64,000 nucleotides of DNA from DASQZK01 sp963809925 (GTDB taxonomy: Bacteria > Bacteroidota > Bacteroidia > Bacteroidales > GCA-2748055), in the NCBI GenBank assembly GCA_963809925.1, contig CAWELH010000010.1, positions 434,001-498,000 on the forward strand, read 5' to 3'. The notes under the pieces are model-generated. The model was not told the origin of the DNA, did not search any database, and worked only from the letters and a program-made list of their open reading frames with translations. Each line of letters starts with the position of its first letter. Position 1 is the first letter of the stretch. This document shows, in pieces, positions 55,020-63,653 of the stretch. Made by a program: the position numbers and the translations under genes.

Positions 55020-57161
55020 ATGAAAAAGCTATCCACCACGCACAGATATTCATTGGCACCTATATTACTGATCGTTACCCTGCTGGCTGCCTGTCATACC
55101 GATAATCATGAAGCAGGAAGCGACTGGCCTGTTTATCTTGGAGGAAACAGTACAAATCAATATTCACCACTTCAGCAGATCACTGTGGAGAATGTGCAAA
55201 ACCTAAAACCGGCATGGGTTTTTCATTGTGGTGACGATGTGAGCGGTAATGACACTCAAATCCAATGCAATCCCCTCATCATCAATGGTGTATTATATGG
55301 CACATCCCCAAAACTCAGGGTATTCGCCCTGGATGCCAGTGACGGCCATCAGCTATGGGCTTTTAATCCCCATCCCGATGTAGATTTTGCGATGAACGTA
55401 AATCGTGGCCTGGCTTACTGGAAGAAAGGAAATGACAGTCGTATACTTTTCACTGCCGGTCCTTTGCTATATGCTCTCAACGCGGAGTCGGGAAAGCCTG
55501 TCCTTACGTTTGGAGACTCCGGGCATGTTTCTCTTAAAGAAGGACTTGGAGATCATGCAGAAGATAAATATGTAGTGGCTACTTCACCAGGTATCGTTTA
55601 CAAGAATCTGCTGGTTATAGGATCAAGGGTAACTGAGGCCTCAGGTGCCGCTCCCGGTTATATACGTGCTTTTAATATACTGACGGGCAACCTGGAATGG
55701 GTTTTTCATACCATACCGCTACCGGGTGAAGACGGCTACGAAACCTGGCCCGATTCGGCCTTTGCCTATGCTGGAGGCGCCAATTCCTGGGCAGGGATGA
55801 GCCTCGATGAGAAGAGAGGTATTGTTTATATTCCGACAGGTTCTCCTGCATTTGACTTTTGGGGAGGTGACAGGAAAGGGAAAAACCTTTATGCAAATTG
55901 CATACTGGCACTTAATGCCTCGGATGGAAGTCTGGTCTGGTATTTTCAGACGGTTCATCATGATCTTTGGGACAGGGATGTTCCAACGCCACCAGATCTT
56001 GTCACCGTACATCATAATGGCAGGGAAATTCAGGCAGTGGCACAAATTACAAAATCAGGATTTGTATTCCTTTTTGACAGGTCGACCGGAGAACCGGTTT
56101 TCCCGATCCGGGAAATTCCTGTGCCGCCCTCTGATCTTGATGGCGAAGAAACATGGCCGGTACAACCGGTGCCTGATCTGCCCCCACCCTTCTCACCGCA
56201 AATTCTCACAATGGATAACATCACCGATATCAGTGACTCTTCTCATGACTTTGTTGCCGGTATCCTCAAAAATGTGCACACCGGACGACAGTTTATACCA
56301 CCGAGTACGGATGGAACCGTAGTTTTACCCGGTTTCGACGGTGGTGGTGAGTGGGGCGGTGCCGCTGTGGATCCTGCTTCGGGAATTCTTTATGTAAATG
56401 GCAGCGTCATGCCCTGGATCATTACAATGCTTAAGATAGACACAACCACTGCAATGCTCGCACAACCCGGACGGAATCTCTATATGGTAAACTGCGCGGT
56501 ATGTCACGGACAAAATAGAGAAGGTCTCCCCGGCAATGTTTATCCGGCCCTTACGGATATAGGAAAAAAATATAACAAGGAGGAGATCATTAAACTTCTC
56601 AATTCCGGAAAGGGATTTATGCCTGCATTTCAGAATCTGCACAAGGATGAGAAGCTCAGCATCATTGCCTTCATCACCGGGGAAGCTCCGGTAACGGATC
56701 TCAAAGAAACCAGCAGGGACACAAAGACACCGTTGATTCCATATACTCATACCGGCTATAATCGTTTCGTTGACCAGCAAGGTTACCCTGCCATTAAACC
56801 GCCGTGGGGCATTATCTCTGCCATCGATTTGAATAAAGGAGATATTCTGTGGCAAGTTCCTCTCGGAGAATTTAAGGAACTTACCGACAGAGGCATTCCC
56901 ATCACGGGGACGGAAAACTATGGGGGTCCGGTAGTTACAGCAGGCGGACTGATCTTTATTGCTGCTTCAAAGGACGGATATATCCGTGCTTTCAATAAAG
57001 ATAACGGCAAGGAATGCTGGAAATATAAACTTCCATCCGGAGGCTATGCTACGCCAGCCGTTTATAAGGTAAATGGCAGGCAGTATGTGGTCATCGCGTG
57101 TGGCGGTGGAAAAATGGGCACTCCATCCGGAGATACCTACATGGCTTTCGCCCTCCCGTAA
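55020..57161 (+). CDS. PQQ-type beta-propeller dehydrogenase with internal cytochrome c domain
   Basis: A 713-residue protein. The signal peptide ends with a lipobox (LLAAC, Cys25), so it is membrane-attached in the periplasm. PQQ-propeller blades start at about 38 (VYLGGNSTNQYSPLQQITVENVQNL) and resume after residue about 590. A c-type cytochrome domain is inserted between blades: heme motif Cys492-x2-Cys495-His496 with an axial Met in GFMPAF. Active-site stretches such as YIPTGSPAFDFWGG and VWYFQTVHHDLWDRDVP resemble membrane-bound glucose/alcohol dehydrogenases. Electrons would pass from the substrate through PQQ and the heme to the respiratory chain. Substrate unknown; PQQ is probably taken up, as no synthesis genes are here. 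Confidence 0.9.
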   Translation: MKKLSTTHRYSLAPILLIVTLLAACHTDNHEAGSDWPVYLGGNSTNQYSPLQQITVENVQNLKPAWVFHCGDDVSGNDTQIQCNPLIINGVLYGTSPKLRVFALDASDGHQLWAFNPHPDVDFAMNVNRGLAYWKKGNDSRILFTAGPLLYALNAESGKPVLTFGDSGHVSLKEGLGDHAEDKYVVATSPGIVYKNLLVIGSRVTEASGAAPGYIRAFNILTGNLEWVFHTIPLPGEDGYETWPDSAFAYAGGANSWAGMSLDEKRGIVYIPTGSPAFDFWGGDRKGKNLYANCILALNASDGSLVWYFQTVHHDLWDRDVPTPPDLVTVHHNGREIQAVAQITKSGFVFLFDRSTGEPVFPIREIPVPPSDLDGEETWPVQPVPDLPPPFSPQILTMDNITDISDSSHDFVAGILKNVHTGRQFIPPSTDGTVVLPGFDGGGEWGGAAVDPASGILYVNGSVMPWIITMLKIDTTTAMLAQPGRNLYMVNCAVCHGQNREGLPGNVYPALTDIGKKYNKEEIIKLLNSGKGFMPAFQNLHKDEKLSIIAFITGEAPVTDLKETSRDTKTPLIPYTHTGYNRFVDQQGYPAIKPPWGIISAIDLNKGDILWQVPLGEFKELTDRGIPITGTENYGGPVVTAGGLIFIAASKDGYIRAFNKDNGKECWKYKLPSGGYATPAVYKVNGRQYVVIACGGGKMGTPSGDTYMAFALP

Positions 57162-57353
57162 AAAGCTGTACTCTCCGACCCAAAATTGCTGTCCACCAAA
57201 TCAATATGATTTACCTGCGGGTCATTGTCTTTTTCAGAAAGTAGTATAGGTGATAAGCTGATACGACATTGAAAAGTAAAGGGTTACATTTTGGCGAAAA
57301 AAGCAGATGCAAAAGCTCTGGTAGGAAAGGGCAAAAGAATTTTGAAACCATTG

Positions 57354-59555
57354 TTACTCCAGGCGTCTGACTGAATTAACGCCCTTTACCTTAGCGAGTT
57401 TTTTTGTTAGAACACTGAGATGCGCTGTGTCCCGTACATAGATATGGATGGTGCCTTCAAACAATCCATCGCTTGAATCCATCTTGAATGACCTCATGTT
57501 CACTTTCAGGTCTTTGGATATAACTTCTGAAATATTGCTCACAATACCAATATCGTCGATACCAGTAATATGCAGGCTGGCAAGAAAATAGTGGTCTTTC
57601 TCCGATGTTGTCCAACGAGCTTTAACAACACGGTAACCGAATTTATTAATAAGCTGATGCGCATTCGGGCAATTCAACCTGTGAATGGTAATCCCTGCAC
57701 TGACAGTAACAAAACCGAAGATATCATCTCCGAAAATGGGGTTACAACATTTACCCAGTTTATAGTCTACCCCGGCCAGACGGTCATCGATCACAAGGTA
57801 ATCATCGGCTTCGATCTTGCTATGCCGGATCAGCTTTTCCACGGCTTCTTCTTCGATCGGTACATATTTTGAAGAATCCGGTTTTTCCTTCTCACTGGTG
57901 AGGATTTCCTTTATCTGAAGGAGATCGATATTTTCACTTGCTATATCAGAATACAGGTCGATGGCATCGTTGTATTTATAATGTCGCAACAACTGTCTAA
58001 TGGTCGGGTCGCTGAACTCAACTTTCCAGTTTTTAAAACGGCGTCTGAGTATCTCCTTACCTTGTTCGGCATCCTTAAGTTTGGCTTCTTTAAGTGCCAG
58101 TTTTATCTTCGATTTAGCCTTGGAAGTGGCAACGAAGTTCAACCAGTCCATGTTGGGTTTCTGGTTTTTGGATCTGATAATCTCAACCTTGTCGCCATTT
58201 TTAAGTTTGTGTCGTATCGGTACATTTTTGCCATTCAGACGGGCGCCCACGCAACTGGCACCGACGGCTGTATGAATGTCGAAAGCGAAATCGAGGACTG
58301 TTGATCCTTCAGGAAATTTTTTTAGGTCACCCTGAGGTGTAAAGACAAATATCTCTTTGTTATCCAGGCTCAACTTGAAATCGTCCAGAAGATTCTGTGG
58401 ATCGGCCTCTGAAGTTTCGAGCAGATCCCTGATCCTGATCAGCCAGTCATCAATCCCGGCTTCCCCCTTAATGCCCTTGTATTTCCAGTGTGCCGCGAGG
58501 CCTTTCTCTGCAATTTCATTCATCCTATGACTACGGATCTGGACTTCTACCCAGTGGCCGCCAGGAACAACAACGGTTGTATGAAGCGATTCATAACCGT
58601 TACTTTTCGGAACAGACAGCCAGTCTCTCATACGTTCCGGGTTGGGTCTGTAATGATCGGTTACAAGGGAATATACACGCCAACAATCAGCCTTTTCGCT
58701 CTCAGGTGTTGAATCGATGATGATCCGGATAGCGAATTTGTCATACACCTCATCAAAATCCACTTTTTGTTTTTTCATCTTTCGCCATATCGAAGATATC
58801 GCTTTGGGTCGCCCCTTGATCTCGGCGTTCAGTCCCATTTCCACAATCTCATTTTCCAGAGGAGAAACAAAATCCTTTATGAATTTATTTCGTTTAGTAC
58901 GGGTAGCCTGAAGCTTTTTCTCAATCATATGGTATTCTTCGGGTTCCAGGTATCGCATTATGATGTCTTCCATCTCAGACATCATATTATAGAGTCCTAT
59001 TCGGTGAGCTAATGGTGAATAAATATACCTGGTTTCTGAAGCAATCTCTATCTGCTGGTCACGAGGAAACCTGTCGAGGATCCTCATCATATAAAGTCTT
59101 TCGGCCAGTTTAACGAGGATCACCCTTACATCCCTGGCCAGTGTGAGGATCAGATCCCGGAGATTCTCGGCCTGCGATGAGGTCTTTTCTGATTTAATTC
59201 TGGAAATTTTTGCCAGGCCATCGATGATTTCAGCGGTTTTCTCTCCAAATTCCGCCCTGATCAGATCAACGGAAAAATCACCGTGATTTACAAACTCAGT
59301 CAGAAGTCCAACAATGACACTAGTTGTTGCCATACCCATCTCGGAAGAAACAATCCGGGCAATGGCAAGGGCATGAATGATCGCATCCTCACCGTGCCTT
59401 TGTGGAATAGAACTGCTCTTTTCGCTTGACAGGACGAATGCATGTCTTAATTGCTTCAGTTCATCTGGCGTGGAAAGGGTTGCCTTACACTCTCTGAGTA
59501 ACGTCCTGTATTGTCTGACGATCTTAGGGTCCGATACATCATACCTCGGTTCCAT
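57354..59555 (-). CDS. RelA/SpoT-family (p)ppGpp synthetase, hydrolase domain degenerate
   Basis: A 733-residue stringent-response enzyme, long-RSH architecture. Domains: pseudo-hydrolase (about 40-190), synthetase (about 220-330, with RPKAISSIWRKM and SVPKSNGYESLHTTV), TGS (about 380-445), helical region, zinc-finger/CC region (KLGKCCNPIFGDDIFGF) and a C-terminal ACT domain (about 655-733). In the hydrolase the metal-binding HD pair is Thr86-Glu87 (GLLTE), and the following acidic ED pair is changed to NH. It should therefore make but not degrade (p)ppGpp, like E. coli RelA. The ATG at 59555 is chosen over a TTG 39 bp upstream. A separate hydrolase must exist elsewhere. Confidence 0.9.
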   Translation of the reverse strand: MEPRYDVSDPKIVRQYRTLLRECKATLSTPDELKQLRHAFVLSSEKSSSIPQRHGEDAIIHALAIARIVSSEMGMATTSVIVGLLTEFVNHGDFSVDLIRAEFGEKTAEIIDGLAKISRIKSEKTSSQAENLRDLILTLARDVRVILVKLAERLYMMRILDRFPRDQQIEIASETRYIYSPLAHRIGLYNMMSEMEDIIMRYLEPEEYHMIEKKLQATRTKRNKFIKDFVSPLENEIVEMGLNAEIKGRPKAISSIWRKMKKQKVDFDEVYDKFAIRIIIDSTPESEKADCWRVYSLVTDHYRPNPERMRDWLSVPKSNGYESLHTTVVVPGGHWVEVQIRSHRMNEIAEKGLAAHWKYKGIKGEAGIDDWLIRIRDLLETSEADPQNLLDDFKLSLDNKEIFVFTPQGDLKKFPEGSTVLDFAFDIHTAVGASCVGARLNGKNVPIRHKLKNGDKVEIIRSKNQKPNMDWLNFVATSKAKSKIKLALKEAKLKDAEQGKEILRRRFKNWKVEFSDPTIRQLLRHYKYNDAIDLYSDIASENIDLLQIKEILTSEKEKPDSSKYVPIEEEAVEKLIRHSKIEADDYLVIDDRLAGVDYKLGKCCNPIFGDDIFGFVTVSAGITIHRLNCPNAHQLINKFGYRVVKARWTTSEKDHYFLASLHITGIDDIGIVSNISEVISKDLKVNMRSFKMDSSDGLFEGTIHIYVRDTAHLSVLTKKLAKVKGVNSVRRLE

Positions 59556-59873
59556 GGCCTTTAAATTTCCGTATGCCAAATACTGGCCTGACAATTAGTC
59601 AATTCGAATGAAATACATATTATTTTAACCTGATGGCTCTCATTTGAGTCTAAAAATACTAACATTCCTTCCATTCTGAAAATGAAAATACGTCTTTGTG
59701 TTCTTCACCTGACATAATGCACTGTAAAGCACGGGGATTTGTGAGGGCTAATATTTTCTAGCTGAGGGTGCTGAGTGAAAGTCACAGAAGCAGCTACATA
59801 AACTGTAACCTTTGTTATTTGTAGGAAATCCCGAAATTACTATGCTTATTTGCGCTGAACACAATCATAGCTA

Positions 59874-59961
59874 TGTTTATCATAATAATCAAAAGCACGA
59901 CTTTGTTTATCATGGTAACCAATTGTTTATCATGATCAACATCTTGTTTACCATGATAACA
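59874..59961. repeat. Four-copy phased array of a TGTTTAYCATGRTAA palindrome
   Basis: Copies start at 59874, 59904, 59924 and 59945 (steps of 30, 20 and 21 bp, multiples of one DNA turn). Each is close to the palindrome TGTTTAYCATGRTAAACA around a central CATG; the first copy is the most diverged. They lie about 320-400 bp upstream of the rel start. A similar site (GGTTTACCATGATC) sits at 61232 in front of the DUF6588-type gene. The arrangement fits cooperative binding of a regulator along one DNA face. Confidence 0.55.
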
Positions 59962-60046
59962 TGGCTTTCAGGATAAATGTGACTAGCGAAGTAAGAATAG
60001 TTAGGTTTCGTTGTTTTAGGAAATGACGCACATCCTAATGTTTAGT

Positions 60047-60084
60047 CAAAAGAAAATCCCGCCGTTCGTGCTGATCAGCGGGAT
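60047..60084 (-). terminator. Terminator of the DUF6588-type gene
   Basis: ATCCCGC (60056-60062) and GCGGGAT (60078-60084) form a 7-bp stem with a 15-nt loop. On the minus strand it is followed by TTTCTTTTG. It starts 25 bp after the stop at 60109. Confidence 0.65.
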
Positions 60085-60108
60085 CTTTGAGTTTTTGCTA
60101 TTTTGGTT

Positions 60109-61215
60109 TTACCGGAAGCTTATACCAAGTCCTGTTGTGAATACGGAGTAATTAGCCTTAGTGTAATCGAACTGGATAGTAAGGACGCCAAGTTTAATTC
60201 TAAGTCCCGCATTTAAACGAAGATCTTTATGATTTTCAATCGTCACGTCGAAGGGATCCTTGTATACATCATTGTCGGTAACAACAACCTCGCCGAAATG
60301 TGCGTCGTTGACATCCGTTTCAAGACGGCTTACAGGAAAATTACCAAAGAGTCCGACATTCGCCTTGCTGTTACTGTAGCCTATGCCTTCATAAAATGAG
60401 ATGACTGGTAGTGTTTGGGAGGCAATAAGGTTAATGGTCCATGCTTGCACACCAAGCTGGATTTTCTGGTCTTTGAACATCAACGGATCAGAGGTCAGGT
60501 CCAAGGCATAGCCATCATCCGGTTCAAAATTTACGTTTGCAAATGTTTTAAGGTTTGTATACCCGCCCTGCGCACTGACATCGAGTACCGGAAGGTGTTT
60601 TAACCCCGGAATATGCTGTAGGATACTGTGTTTCAGCCCTACTCCCCAAAGACCAATACTTCCATAACTTCCAAAATCGATATTCGGAAGATACCTGACG
60701 GTAATCTCAGTTCCCATTGGCAGTCCGATTCCCGCCTGGGCCATTGGCAGCGGAATAAAATTCATTCCTGTGCCATTGGGTGCTGTATATTGTGCAATGG
60801 TTTGTACCTGCGGATCACCATTCAGATCATTATAGGTTGCCTGATACAGAAGTTCGGGACGGGGATCGGTTTTTTTCCCTGCAATGGTAGGAGTTAAAGA
60901 CTCTCCTTCAACGGAAGCTTCAAGTCCGAGACTGCTCAGGTCCATGGTTCTGGCTGATGGCGGAGCCCAGGAGGTGTTTAGTGTGAAAGTTATGTCAAAT
61001 CCTCCAAACTTATGAGGTTTGGCAGAATTGTACCATCCACCATTAAGATTTGCTGCAAAAGAATTGGCATAGGGCGACAGATATTCCTTAAACAAGATCT
61101 GTGCATCACCAATTCCGCCTTTGATGAAGTCAACTTCCTTGATCTGAGCCCATGCAGAAAATGAGAATACAGAAGCAAGTACCAAGGTCAGTGTAACGAG
61201 CCGTAGGTTTTTCAT
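60109..61215 (-). CDS. DUF6588-like outer-membrane protein, unknown function
   Basis: A 368-residue exported protein. The signal peptide ends SAWAQ (about 24). The mature part resembles Bacteroidota DUF6588 proteins: an N-terminal segment (about 35-65) with GIGDAQILFKEYLSPYANSF, then a beta-barrel-like pattern with many aromatic-glycine turns and a C-terminus ending FTTGLGISFR. It probably sits in the outer membrane. A palindrome related to the array at 59874 precedes the start by about 17 bp. The function is not known; an FadL-like porin role is a guess. Confidence 0.75.
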   Translation of the reverse strand: MKNLRLVTLTLVLASVFSFSAWAQIKEVDFIKGGIGDAQILFKEYLSPYANSFAANLNGGWYNSAKPHKFGGFDITFTLNTSWAPPSARTMDLSSLGLEASVEGESLTPTIAGKKTDPRPELLYQATYNDLNGDPQVQTIAQYTAPNGTGMNFIPLPMAQAGIGLPMGTEITVRYLPNIDFGSYGSIGLWGVGLKHSILQHIPGLKHLPVLDVSAQGGYTNLKTFANVNFEPDDGYALDLTSDPLMFKDQKIQLGVQAWTINLIASQTLPVISFYEGIGYSNSKANVGLFGNFPVSRLETDVNDAHFGEVVVTDNDVYKDPFDVTIENHKDLRLNAGLRIKLGVLTIQFDYTKANYSVFTTGLGISFR

Positions 61216-61231
61216 AACAGGAATTTGATTT

Positions 61232-61246
61232 GGTTTACCATGATCT
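61232..61246. promoter_or_regulatory. Single copy of the array motif upstream of the DUF6588-type gene
   Basis: GGTTTACCATGATCT resembles the TGTTTAYCATGRTAA copies at 59874-59961. It starts 16 bp upstream of the ATG on the minus strand, where it could affect transcription or, as RNA, translation. Confidence 0.35.
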
Positions 61247-61422
61247 TGCCGGGTTTACACTCCTATGCTTACACCGGTTTCGATCATTTCATTATGCTTC
61301 ATTTAACGAAATCCTGTAAATATGGTTACAGTTATTCTATATAGCATATTGTTGGCAGAGTTGGAAGGTAATTGGTGAAAAAGTACTTCACGTTTCTTAT
61401 CTTTACATCTAATTTTATAGGA

Positions 61423-62712
61423 ATGGCTACAAATCAGCCTCTAGCGGACAGAATGCGACCGAAAGATTTTGAGGAATATGCAGGTCAGGCGCATCTTACC
61501 GGTAAGGACGGCGTAATCAGAAGGATGATTGAGAGCGGAAACCTCAGTTCCTTTATACTCTGGGGTCCGCCAGGTGTGGGCAAAACCACGCTGGCCAGGA
61601 TTGTTGCCAACAAACTCGACCGTCCTTTTTATACCCTAAGTGCGATCAATTCTGGAGTAAAGGATGTTCGGGAAGCCATTGAAAAGGCACGACAGCAGCA
61701 GTTCTTCAATAAACCGTCACCAGTGATGTTCATTGATGAGATTCACCGTTTCAGCAAATCTCAGCAGGATTCTCTGCTTGGTGCGGTAGAACAGGGAACT
61801 GTTGTGCTAATAGGCGCTACGACCGAAAACCCGTCTTTTGAAGTCATTTCCCCTCTCCTGTCGCGCTGCCAGGTTTACATTCTTGAACCCCTGGAAAGAG
61901 ATGAGCTTGAGCATCTTCTTCAAACGGCTCTTAAAAAAGATATTATTCTGAAGACACTGGATATCGACATCAGTGAAAACGAAGCCTTATTGCGTTATTC
62001 CGGCGGCGATGCACGTAAGCTTTTTAATGCCCTTGAAATTGTTATAAATGCTGAAATTTCTGATGGGAACCAGGGAGGCATGACCGTTACCAACGATAAG
62101 GTGAAGAGGATCATCCAGGAAAATCTTGCCATCTATGATAAATCCGGGGAAATGCACTATGATATCATCTCTGCCTTTATTAAATCGATAAGAGGTAGTG
62201 ATCCCGATGCTGCCGTGTACTGGCTGGCAAGAATGATAGAAGGTGGTGAGGATGTGAAGTTTATCGCTCGAAGACTGGTAATCCTGGCATCGGAGGATAT
62301 CGGCCTGGCAAATCCGAATGCACTCCTTATGGCAAACAGTTGTTTCCAGGCCGTACATGTTATTGGTTTTCCCGAATCAAGGATCATTCTTTCAGAAACC
62401 ACAATATACCTTGCATCATCTCCCAAAAGCAACTCAGCCTACATGGCTATTGACAAAGCGCTTGATATTGTCAGAAAAACAGGGAATCTGCCCGTACCTC
62501 TTCATTTAAGAAATGCACCGACAAAACTCATGAAGGACCTGAGATATGGGGCAGATTATAAATATGCGCATTCGTATGAAGATCACTTTGTTAGTGAAAA
62601 TTATTTCCCTGAGGATCTGAAAGAAAAAGAGATCTATCAGCCTGGATCCAACAACAGGGAAAAGGATCTGAAAGAATGGTTAAACCGATTATGGAAAAAC
62701 AGATATACATAA
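61423..62712 (+). CDS. rarA: Replication-associated recombination protein A (AAA+ ATPase)
   Basis: A 429-residue clamp-loader-like AAA+ protein (RarA/MgsA/WRNIP1) that acts at stalled forks. The N-terminus PLADRMRPKDFEEYAGQ is the family signature. Walker A is GPPGVGKTT, Walker B MFIDEIHRF and sensor 1 is in IGATTENPSFE. The C-terminal MgsA tetramerisation domain includes GSDPDAAVYWLARMIEGGED. The ATG at 61423 is preferred over an upstream GTG at 61372 because a TATCTTTA -7-like element lies between them and because homologues begin at this Met. The kdsA start is 4 bp after the stop, so both are probably co-transcribed. Confidence 0.95.
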   Translation: MATNQPLADRMRPKDFEEYAGQAHLTGKDGVIRRMIESGNLSSFILWGPPGVGKTTLARIVANKLDRPFYTLSAINSGVKDVREAIEKARQQQFFNKPSPVMFIDEIHRFSKSQQDSLLGAVEQGTVVLIGATTENPSFEVISPLLSRCQVYILEPLERDELEHLLQTALKKDIILKTLDIDISENEALLRYSGGDARKLFNALEIVINAEISDGNQGGMTVTNDKVKRIIQENLAIYDKSGEMHYDIISAFIKSIRGSDPDAAVYWLARMIEGGEDVKFIARRLVILASEDIGLANPNALLMANSCFQAVHVIGFPESRIILSETTIYLASSPKSNSAYMAIDKALDIVRKTGNLPVPLHLRNAPTKLMKDLRYGADYKYAHSYEDHFVSENYFPEDLKEKEIYQPGSNNREKDLKEWLNRLWKNRYT

Positions 62713-62716
62713 AAAA

Positions 62717-63544
62717 ATGAAACTTTTAGCTGAGATAGAGAACATCAGGCATACTGATTCAGGAAATTTCTTTCTGTTGGCTGGACCATGTGTTGTAGAA
62801 AATGAAAAAATCGTCATGCAAATCGCTGAAAAGGTACTGACCCTTACCGATGCGTTAAAAATCCCTTATGTTTTCAAAGCATCTTACAGGAAAGCTAATC
62901 GTTCCAGAATCGATTCATTTACAGGAATGGGCGATGAAAAGGCGCTGAAATTGCTTGCAAAGGTGCGCGAAACATTTTCTCTTCCGGTTGTAACCGACAT
63001 TCACACCATTGAGGAAGCAGCCATGGCGGCTGAATATGCAGATATTTTGCAGATCCCGGCTTTCCTGTGCAGACAAACAGATCTTTTGGTAGCTGCTGCA
63101 AAAACCGGCCGTTTTGTCAACATTAAGAAAGGGCAATTTTTGTCTCCGGAAGCCATGCAATTTGCTGTCAACAAGGTTGTTGAATCAGGAAATGAAAAGG
63201 TCATGATCACTGAACGCGGCTCTACTTTTGGCTACCAGGATCTTATTGTAGATTACAGAGGAATACCAGTAATGAAGCAGTTTGGGAAGCCTGTAGTGCT
63301 GGACATCACTCACTCTTTGCAGCAACCCAATCAGGCCAGCGGAGTGACCGGTGGTAGACCGCAATTGATTGAGACCATTGCCAGAGCCGGCATTGCAAGC
63401 GGCGTTGATGGCATTTTCATTGAAACTCATCCCAATCCGTCTCAGGCACTTTCGGATGGTGAGAACATGCTGGAACTTAACAAACTGGGGGCATTGTTGA
63501 GAAATCTAACAAAGTTGAGGGAAGTAGTCATGGACCTTGAATAA
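62717..63544 (+). CDS. kdsA: 3-deoxy-8-phosphooctulonate synthase (KDO-8-P synthase)
   Basis: A 275-residue enzyme that condenses phosphoenolpyruvate and arabinose-5-phosphate to give KDO-8-phosphate for lipopolysaccharide inner core synthesis. Motifs: LLAGPCVVE near the N-terminus, FKASYRKANRSR, KKGQFLSPEAM, ERGSTFGYQDLIVDYR and DITHSLQQPN. Cys25 in AGPC, with the His in DITHS, the Glu in FIETHPNP and the Asp in ALSDG, are the ligands of the metal-dependent class; E. coli, which needs no metal, has Asn in place of that Cys. It follows rarA by 4 bp. Confidence 0.96.
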   Translation: MKLLAEIENIRHTDSGNFFLLAGPCVVENEKIVMQIAEKVLTLTDALKIPYVFKASYRKANRSRIDSFTGMGDEKALKLLAKVRETFSLPVVTDIHTIEEAAMAAEYADILQIPAFLCRQTDLLVAAAKTGRFVNIKKGQFLSPEAMQFAVNKVVESGNEKVMITERGSTFGYQDLIVDYRGIPVMKQFGKPVVLDITHSLQQPNQASGVTGGRPQLIETIARAGIASGVDGIFIETHPNPSQALSDGENMLELNKLGALLRNLTKLREVVMDLE

Positions 63545-63577
63545 TCGTTCTATTCAACTTAATTTATTACGTGTTGT

Positions 63578-63585
63578 TAATTTTG
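63578..63585 (+). promoter_or_regulatory. -7 box upstream of the last gene
   Basis: TAATTTTG matches TAnnTTTG and is 69 bp before the ATG at 63654. A TTTG at the expected -33 site is not seen. Confidence 0.35.
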
Positions 63586-63653
63586 CATTGTATAATTCTA
63601 TTATATCCACGGAAAGTATCAAAATTTAAATCTTCACCTAACACATCCAAACA

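Larger units (their letters stand above)
59556..60108. other. Intergenic region upstream of rel
   Basis: About 550 bases between the rel gene and the stop of the DUF6588-type gene, both on the minus strand. It contains the palindromic repeat array at 59874-59961 and the terminator at 60047-60084. The portion 59600-59870 has no recognisable feature; the rel promoter must be there or within the array. Confidence 0.4.

Noticed and set aside
59874..59961. CRISPR array
   Set aside because: Repeats are about 15-17 bp palindromes with spacers of 4-14 bp, too short for CRISPR, and no cas gene is in the window.
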